Shown: in pieces, positions 57,796-64,000 of the stretch
How the letters are laid out: the number at the start of each line of letters is the position of its first letter
Position numbering within the stretch: the first letter of the stretch is position 1
Assembly: GCA_029449235.1 (NCBI GenBank)
Contig: JANATG010000011.1
Coordinates: 216,001-280,000, forward strand
DNA: 64,000 nucleotides
Origin: Linnemannia schmuckeri
Lineage: Eukaryota; Mortierellomycota; Mortierellomycetes; Mortierellales; Mortierellaceae
Direction of reading: 5' to 3'
Program-made: the position numbers and the translations under genes
The notes under the pieces: generated by a model
What the model was told of the DNA's origin: nothing
The model's input: the letters and a program-made list of their open reading frames with translations, nothing else
Databases searched by the model: none

Positions 57796-57802
57796 TATAA
57801 AA
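57796..57802 (+). promoter_or_regulatory. TATA box of the 93-aa secreted protein gene
   Basis: TATAAAA, 92 bp before the ATG at 57888, a strong and well-spaced core promoter. Confidence 0.55.
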
Positions 57803-57887
57803 GCAGATGCGTGTGTCACAATCTGCTTTCCCTTAACCACATACAAGTGCCACTCTCCCTTTAAAAACCAGCTATTCTTCCTATACC

Positions 57888-58169
57888 ATGAAGTCAATTC
57901 TCAGCTCAAGCATCTTGGCCGTCCTTGCCATTGCTGGCACGATGCTCTCAGGTGCCCAAGCCGCTCCTGTCGCTGTTGTGTCCCCCACCGTCAACGGCAC
58001 TGTTGACCAAAACGCTATTCATCTCCCCAATTCCTTCTGCGTTCTCCAATGTATTATTGTCCATAATGCCGGAGTTGCCTTGTGTAAGGGCATACTCCAA
58101 AGAATAGATCTGGCCTTCTGCAAGGCAAACATGGCAGTAACTTTGGTTGCTTGCAAGACACGTTGCTGA
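57888..58169 (+). CDS. small secreted six-cysteine protein (93 aa)
   Basis: Single exon. The signal peptide (about 1-25) ends G-A-Q-A-A-P. A short Val/Thr-rich propeptide-like stretch with an N-G-T glycosylation site leads to the cysteine domain, with cysteines at 51, 55, 66, 78, 89 and 93 (C-x3-C-x10-C-x11-C-x10-C-x3-C). The last residue is Cys. The symmetric spacing, C-x3-C at both ends, suggests a helical hairpin cross-linked by disulfides. Function unknown. It is the third secreted six-cysteine gene in this window, though the spacing differs from the others. Confidence 0.65.
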   Translation: MKSILSSSILAVLAIAGTMLSGAQAAPVAVVSPTVNGTVDQNAIHLPNSFCVLQCIIVHNAGVALCKGILQRIDLAFCKANMAVTLVACKTRC

Positions 58170-58540
58170 GGGTTGCACGTACTCCCAAGGCGATTATATT
58201 TAATAAATGAACTATTTTTGTCGGACTCTCTGATGAAAACACGATGTGAAATAGGCCCAGCAATGATGGTTTTTCTCATTCATGATCACCAGCAAAAAAT
58301 GAGGACTGGGCCAAGCATTCAACATCCCGGCGCATACCCTCCGTTTTTACCTTCCGCCTCATCTTGACACCTCCTTCCCATCCTCGCGCCATTCTGCCAT
58401 CGTCTCCCTCTCTCCCTTCTCTCTCTGTCCTGCCCTTCCATCCTCCCCTCCCCCCACTCCATTATCACCACCATTACTACCAAGTGCCCGACACCCTAGT
58501 CTAGATTGCGCCTCGTAAGAACTCACCCACAGGAAAAAAA
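58170..58540. other. spacer, C/T-rich
   Basis: The 3' flank of the secreted protein gene; CTCCC-rich from 58360 to 58470. Nothing else seen. Confidence 0.4.
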
Positions 58541-58850
58541 AAGAGAGATATTGTTCTTTCGAACAAATCTATAGAACAAAATGGGTTTAATCTCAGCAAA
58601 TCGTAGGAACAAGGCTCCTCTACTGCTTACAATACCCCGTTCAATTATAGTCGTCTGCAATGGATTTATCTCTTCCAATATTTGAAATTAATATCAGCAG
58701 GAACCTCACAAAGCCTTTCCGCTCTGCAATAAAACCCCACGTAGTATGATTCAGGATCCGAAGATCTATTCGTATTCAACTAAAAATCGGAAAAGGCGGT
58801 ATTCGTCGCGTTCTGGTACAGACTCTGATTTAGAGGCGGTCAGTAACGGA
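58541..58850. repeat. dispersed repeat R2, copy 2
   Basis: Aligns collinearly with 16312-16620, same orientation, with scattered changes of roughly one base in eight by eye. Confidence 0.75.
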
Positions 58851-58969
58851 ATAAGCGTAGTTCTGCTTACTCAGGGATAGAGAGGGATACAAAATGTCCA
58901 TCGATGTTTAATTTTCATCTCAACTACATATGTATACAACAAAGTCAACGCTGCCACGCTCAACAAGAC

Positions 58970-60897
58970 CTATGTGCAGATCTTGATTGGCGGGTTTTGG
59001 GTCAGATGTCCAGCAACACGAGCGGCCCCAATTGCGACCTGCAGCTTGGGTTCTACATTTGGATCTGACAATTCGTTTGCATCATTCAAAACCTCCTTCA
59101 TAATCGCCGAAGTCGTTCGTCGATACTGCGACTCATCCATGACTAAAAAATGATCGATCTGCGAAGGCCTATCTCCTTGGTTGACATTTCCCTTCTCATA
59201 CGCCCGCTCGATTAGCCGGCTAAAGTGCAGCTTCAAGAATGCCCTCTCAAAGTCCCACCACTCCTGGCGCGTAAAGAGCACAGAGTCATATTCAGAGACA
59301 GAGACGAGCACTTCTTCATCGCCCGACGAGGCATCCCAGGCAAACGATTCTCGCTCAACACTTCCCGTTTCTATATATATTGTCGATAATGCCCATTTCT
59401 TGGACTCAGGCATATGCGGACCTGGAGGGCGTGGGGTACCATTCCAACGAGACTTGTCGGCGGTGATGAAGCGACCCAGTAGATACTTGGTGTAGAGATG
59501 TTTGGTGAGCGCGTACGACATCCTGCGTCTGACTGTTTGATAGAAATGGTACTCGACAATTGGTTTTAGTTGAAAAAGGCGGTCAGGCTCGGGTCGGTGG
59601 GTCCTGTATATGGATATGCCTTCATACAGGTCGTTCAGATAGTAAACGGCGACAATTTGAGGTCGAGCGCTTGCTTTCTCAGCCAGGTTGATAAGTGACT
59701 CGTAAGCATAGACCGAAGCTTCAGAGCGGCTCAGAATGATTGGCTTCAATCCTGCTAGATAAGCTGCTCTGGCAGTCGAATTGGGCTGGGGAAATTGGTT
59801 GACGGAAAACCGTGGTGCTGCCACCACTACGTGGGTGATATTAGTCGAAAGTCGAGCCTCGGCCATCCCCTTGGCTTTCCTCATCAACAGCCTGCCGGTC
59901 TCTTGGAATTGCTTGAATCGATTTAAGTGGTTACTCACTTCGGCTGCCTGGTTTCTCTCGTTGACCTTATCAGCCGTTGCTGCGCTTTGGCGTAGGTTCT
60001 CCGTCGCTGCCTCTCCTCCTTCGGTCACGGTTGCTGCATCTCCTTCAGTCTCGGTTGCAGCAGCTCCTTGGATCTCAGAAACGACATCCTCTGGAGCAGT
60101 TGCAACATCTTCTTGGATCTCAGGCGTAGTTTCCTCCTCGCTCCAAAGAAAATCCGCGCTATTATCACCAAACTCATCGCCTGCCGAACCGAAAAAATAT
60201 GACATTCTCTCAGGCACCCATCCAACCTTGCGATACTCTGGATATCCAACTCCATAGGCAACATCGGCATGGAATCGAAACAAATGATCCGGCATGGGCA
60301 TACTGATGTTCCACGTTGCTTTTGACTCACTTTCTCGCTTCCTGGCCGCCTCTTCCGCCAGCATGTGTCTCTCTTCCACTGGTTTGGAGTATGCTTCTTG
60401 ACCGACGATCACCTCATTATCACCGTTCTCGAGGGTTGTGATACGGACAAAGGAGGGAGTATAGAGCTGGCCTTGGTCGTTGGAGATTAGCTCGACTTTG
60501 TTGTCATCAGGATTGACAAACCCGACAGAGAACTCTAAGTCACCGAAATCTGTTGTTTCAAGAGAGAGAAGAGAGGCAAAAATAGGGTAGTATAATGGCT
60601 CAGCGCAGTATTTCGTGCAGTTTAACGATCGCATGCAGGGCAAAAGGGAAAGTGAGAATAACAGGAAAAACAGAGGAGCTTAAAGCACATACCGATGCCG
60701 ATAAAGGTTCCGCATTTCACCTGTTGGATCCCTTGCTGCTCGTCAGCAGTGTCACCCGCAGGAGCACTGAATAAGCTCTGGTCGATTCGTAAATGACCAA
60801 CCGGGGTTGCCATGGCAGGGGCAAGAGTGAAAAGAGTCAGGGCAAGAACAACGCTAAAGGCCAGGGTAGCAATGCTTGAATGGCGTGTACTCCTCAT
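58970..60897 (-). CDS. secreted or ER-targeted Hsp70-like protein with degenerate ATP site
   Basis: Exons 60897-60693 and 60549-58970 encode 594 aa. A signal peptide spans about residues 1-30. The body follows the Hsp70 nucleotide-binding fold: F-I-G-I-D-F-G-D-L-E-F-S-V-G-F (phosphate-1 position), N-D-Q-G-Q-L-Y-T-P-S-F-V, V-V-V-A-A-P, A-G-L-K-P-I-I-L-S-R-S-E-A-S-V-Y-A-Y, N-D-L-Y-E-G-I-S-I-Y (phosphate-2 position) and A-I-G-A-A-R-V-A-G-H-L-T near the end. The usual D-L-G-T-T, E-P-T-A-A and D-L-G-G-G-T consensus residues are replaced. There is no peptide-binding domain after the fold. A Glu/Ala/Thr-rich repeat insert lies near residues 180-235. The frame is intact, so this is a divergent gene rather than a relic. 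No ER-retention tetrapeptide is seen at the end (K-I-C-T). Confidence 0.75.
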
Positions 60898-61067
60898 TAG
60901 AAAATGATGGGGTTGTGGGGAGAGGAAGTGAGGGAGAGAAGCAGTAAGACACAGCGAGTGTTATTCGCCATTTAAAAGGATCTGGCGCTGCCTTACAAAA
61001 TGTGTTCACTTTACAGCACGAACTCAGCCCCTTAAATACGGATGACTTCATACCCCGTCGCCCAACT

Positions 61068-61847
61068 CAGGGGTCACAACGGAACATTTTACTGCTCTCT
61101 CATTTCCAATTTACGTTGAAGCAGTTTTCAAAACCCGCGTAAATGGAATCGCAAACCCGCACAAACGGAAACGAGAATACGTTGCGACGGAAAAAAAAAA
61201 TGCATTGCGACGGAATTTCAGTTCCGTCGACATAGGCACCAGACCACATTTTGTCAACCATGCCACACTCACGCCTCCAACATATACAGTGCAGAGACAC
61301 ACCAACATGCATATAGAGACACACACTTCCAATATACACACAACGACACAGCGTGCGTATATACACAGAGATAGACATGCACATAGAGACACACTCGTCC
61401 AACATATCCAACATACATACATACAGACTGTCAGAGGCACAACAAAGCACATACACACTCACACCCACACTCACACTTACACTTACACACACACACACAC
61501 ACACACTCACTCACACACTTACACCTACACACACCCATCTGCCCTCACGCTGTAGTTCCCCACTCGGATGTTGCTCGTTTTATTTTCCCTTCTCCCTACC
61601 TTCCTCCCTACCTTCCTCCATCTGCAAGGCTGTCCCGAGTCAGAAAAGAGAGACTGCTTTGCGTGTGGGATTCATGCTGCCATAGGCATAGCGCAAAAAA
61701 AACCGTCGCAAAGCATTTTTTTTTCCGTCGCAACGTATTCTCGTTTCCGTTTGTGCGGGTTTGCGATTCCATTTACGAGGGTTTTGAAAACCGCTTCAAC
61801 GTAAATTGAAAATGAGAGAGCAGTAAAATGTTCCGTTGTGACCCCTG
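61068..61847. mobile_element. 780-bp non-autonomous element with about 140-bp terminal inverted repeats
   Basis: Both ends begin CAGGGGTCACAACGGAAC and the inverted arms match with few differences for about 140 bp (about 61068-61210 and 61700-61847), ending in poly-A/poly-T and GCGACGG. The interior has no transposase, only CA-rich simple sequence and a pyrimidine block. High arm identity suggests recent movement. No target duplication is evident at the present edges, so the superfamily is open. Confidence 0.8.
61285..61545. repeat. CA-rich simple repeat inside the TIR element
   Basis: ACACAC runs mixed with CATAGAGACACAC, CATACATAC and CACTCACACTTACAC motifs, ending in about 20 bp of pure (AC)n near 61485-61505. 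Confidence 0.85.
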
Positions 61848-61980
61848 CATGTGTCTAGCACGCTAAAAATTTTGGAAGCAAATTTAATTCCAAAAGTGTG
61901 GCAGACGAAGGGATAGTGTTAGTGTTTCGACCTCACTAGAGGCCTTGCGAAACTTTTTATAATAAACTAGTGTACCCAAT

Positions 61981-62352
61981 GCGCCCTGGGAGCGCCTCTT
62001 CTTTTTTTTACTAACTCAGAAACGGGTTCTGAGTTATTAAAAACCCTGAAAACTCCTAAAGGACCTCAAGACGCCAGTAAGTGATACGCGTAAGAGGGTC
62101 AAGTGTTTTCAAAGCACCATGGCATGCCACTTCCCTCTTGATCATCACTGTTTGAGCAGGCTACGACAGCATTGTGAGAAGCTCGGTGCTTTTTTTTTTA
62201 TTCATCTCGTACTAAGAAAAACTCGGTGCACTGAAAACCGAAAGAAGAGCAAGGCTTCTTTTTTAGGGTTTACGACCGCCTCTGCTGTTCACTTGATTTG
62301 TTGATGTTGACCCAGCAGACCTCACTTCGTGAGGACCTTCGTTACGCGAAGG
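61981..62352. other. cluster of short perfect hairpins, including an adjacent pair
   Basis: Hairpins: GCGCCC/GGAGCGC with one bulge at 61981-61995; TAACTCAGAA/TTCTGAGTTA at 62012-62036; CCTCAC-TTC-GTGAGG at 62320-62334; CCTTCG-TTACG-CGAAGG at 62336-62352. The last two are one base apart, the arrangement of double-hairpin elements known from fungal mitochondrial DNA. No gene overlaps them. Confidence 0.55.
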
Positions 62353-62619
62353 GGGATTCACTCTTACCCACGTAAAATTTTCCGAAAGGGAGACTATTCA
62401 TTTCCCCATTCTTTTTCTTTCATTTTTTCTATAGATATAATAGGCTTGCCTGATGCTCTTCTCCTGGGGGTGGACTCGAGCCTACAGATATGTTTCAACT
62501 CCCAAGAATCGTGGTCAGTGCACTTTAGTGTTTTTTCCCCCTTGGCTCACGTTTAGAAAGGGAGAAAAAATACAATTTAGTGCTTGTAATCGGACAATCA
62601 CACCAAGAACAAAAATGAA

Positions 62620-62658
62620 TAGAAAAAAGAAGCCGTTACGTGGCAATGCACTCGGATG

Positions 62659-62698
<40 letters not shown>

Positions 62699-63050
62699 CC
62701 ATTTGTCGCAGACAACACAGACTCGCACATCAAAGGAAGAATAGTATGAAAAACAGTAGATGTAGTTCGTTACAGTGTCTTCTCGAAATACTCCTCTCAT
62801 TATCATTCCCTTCCCACGCCCATCCGCAACCTTTCCACACCATTCTGCTCATCGGACCAAACCCTGATATAATCCTCTCCCGACATCCGACTTCGATCCA
62901 CGACACCATTGTGTGACAGAGCACTGGCAAGCAATAAAAAAAAAGCATGAGCAATCAAGTACAGAAAAGAAAATTTAAGAAGAAAAAAGCAAAGAAAAGA
63001 AAAGACAGAAAAAAATAGGCCGTTGTGTAGCCTGTGAACTCGGATGAAAA
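62620..63050. repeat. duplicated poly-A-tailed segment
   Basis: GAAAAAAGAAGCCGTTACGT ... CTCGGATG followed by 39 A (62659-62697) is repeated in altered form near 63008-63056 with nine A. A unit ending in poly-A after GATG resembles the tail of a retroposed sequence. Confidence 0.4.
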
Positions 63051-63134
63051 AAAAAGGTCAGTCGTTTGTGCTCAGACACGATTATCACAGTATGAAAACA
63101 AATGAAATATAAGCATTTACACAGCCAGCGCGCC

Positions 63135-63300
63135 CATTTTTTTTTGTACGCAATTTTTCTCCTATGGTAAAAAGCCCAAGGCAGGCATTTGATATTGAAA
63201 CGAGGCTACATACCGAACTCTTCCAAGCACCATCCATCAATCACAGTCCAGTCCACAATCTGGCTCTGCGCAATAGCTGCCACTGCTTTTCATGGCTCCA
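63135..63300. repeat. dispersed repeat R1, copy 3, inverted and internally deleted
   Basis: 63135-63215 is the reverse complement of about 15867-15930 (TTGTACGCAATTTT, AAAGCCCAAGG, TTTGATATTGAAA). 63222-63300 is the reverse complement of about 15487-15550. The 300-bp middle of R1 is missing. Confidence 0.65.
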
Positions 63301-63329
63301 ACGTAAAACTCTTCACCGCTTTCCATCCC

Positions 63330-63800
63330 TCCCTTCTTTTAGCATCCTTTGATTTTTTCAATTCACGCCAGCATCCCTTGATCTTCTCCTCATCCCTTGC
63401 TATTCATGCCAGCATCCCTTTCTTTTTCCAGCAACCCTTGATCATTTTCAGCATCACTTGAAATAGTCCTTCCCTTGTTATCCCTTGTTGTTGTTCCTTC
63501 CTTGGTGTTGCCCTTTGGTGTTGTCCCTTGGTGGTATCTCTTGATTTTGTCCCTTAATCTATTCCCATCCCTCCCCTCTCTTAGTGCTCTTGATACTGTT
63601 CCCAGCATGCATTAATGTTTTCTACTCTCTTGGTCTTTTCGCATCTCTTGATCTTTTTTCTCCCTCCCTTGGTCTTTTTCCTGTATCCCTTATCTTTTTC
63701 TAGCATCCTTTGATCCTTTTACAGTATCCCTTGATGTTGTCCCTTGATGTTTTCCATTGGTGTAGACCAACTGTCCTTTTTTTCTTTCATCCCCCTGATC
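63330..63800. repeat. pyrimidine-rich tandem tract of the CATCCCTTGATC type
   Basis: Degenerate units such as CAGCATCCCTTGATCTTTT and TTGTCCCTTGGTGTT. They match in style the tract between the R3 copies at 17 kb. It continues to the window end without a gene. Confidence 0.65.
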
Positions 63801-64000
63801 TGCCTGACGTCCCTTGTTTGGTTTTCCTCTCCCTTCTTCACTCTCAGCGCGACCCTTGATGGTTTCTTTCCTCCTTCTTTCTCTACTTGGTCTTGATCCT
63901 TTTGGTTGGCCCTCTCTTCTCACTAAGTATACCTCCGATTGCTTCGGTGTCTCTCCTAATCCAAAGCTCTAGATCGTTCTGTGCCCCTCCCAACCCGAAA

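Larger units (their letters stand above)
56513..57887. other. spacer with coding-like fragment and secreted-protein promoter
   Basis: Apart from the fragment at 56879-57371 and the TATA box at 57796 I see no feature. Confidence 0.4.

Noticed and set aside
61100..61510. Minus-strand ORF with Val/Cys repeats
   Set aside because: It is a translation of CA/TG simple repeat inside the TIR element.
62442..62483. AGGCTTG ... CGAGCCT pairing as a tRNA acceptor stem
   Set aside because: The enclosed length is about 28 bases, far too short for a tRNA.

Overview
The window is nuclear DNA of a filamentous fungus. Genes carry short GT-AG introns, stand on both strands, and have long homopolymer-rich spacers. 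The conserved set (STI1, p24, Elongator ELP2, a kinesin-3 with FHA and PH domains, PIG-F/GPI11) is fungal. Kinesin-3 of this length, the intron density and the XPG/Fanzor-type repetitive gene suggest an early-diverging lineage, most likely Mortierellomycotina. That placement is inference, not a database result.

Layout: 1-11.5 kb holds ordinary genes: the 3' end of an alpha/beta hydrolase, an aldo-keto reductase (minus), the co-chaperone STI1 (minus), a p24 cargo receptor divergent from STI1, then about 3.2 kb without a gene and a four-span membrane protein (minus). The block from 12 to 24.7 kb is accessory: a decayed fungal transcription factor, an unidentified broken ORF, three dispersed repeat families (R1, R2, R3), pyrimidine-rich minisatellites, a degenerate Tigger/pogo transposon with about 68-bp terminal inverted repeats, two small secreted six-cysteine proteins, one decayed relative and a foldback. 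From 25 to 33 kb lie a DUF4238 gene and several poorly known small genes.

The most unusual locus is 33077-37315. It is a broken gene whose 5' half resembles XPG/FEN1-type (PIN-like) nucleases and whose 3' half ends in the C-x2-C ... C-x2-C ... H-R-D block of Fanzor/TnpB RuvC nucleases. Several frameshifts and stops, plus changes at predicted catalytic Asp positions of both nuclease halves, show that this copy is dead. The two-nuclease architecture deserves attention.

From 37.5 to 50 kb the genes are conserved again: ELP2 (8 exons, 887 aa), convergent kinesin-3 (10 exons, 1747 aa) and GPI11/PIG-F (3 exons, 293 aa). A spacer of about 4.7 kb precedes an N-myristoylation-type protein kinase (54661-56512). 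The last 7 kb hold a third secreted six-cysteine protein, a second R2 copy, a secreted Hsp70-like protein with eroded ATP-site loops, a 780-bp element with about 140-bp terminal inverted repeats, a cluster of perfect hairpins, an inverted R1 fragment and more pyrimidine-rich tandem sequence.

Exon joins were worked out by hand from splice sites and reading phase. For STI1, p24, ELP2, kinesin-3, GPI11, the kinase, the reductase and the Hsp70-like gene, all exon phases close exactly to a whole number of codons. I recognised no tRNA, rRNA or CRISPR array.
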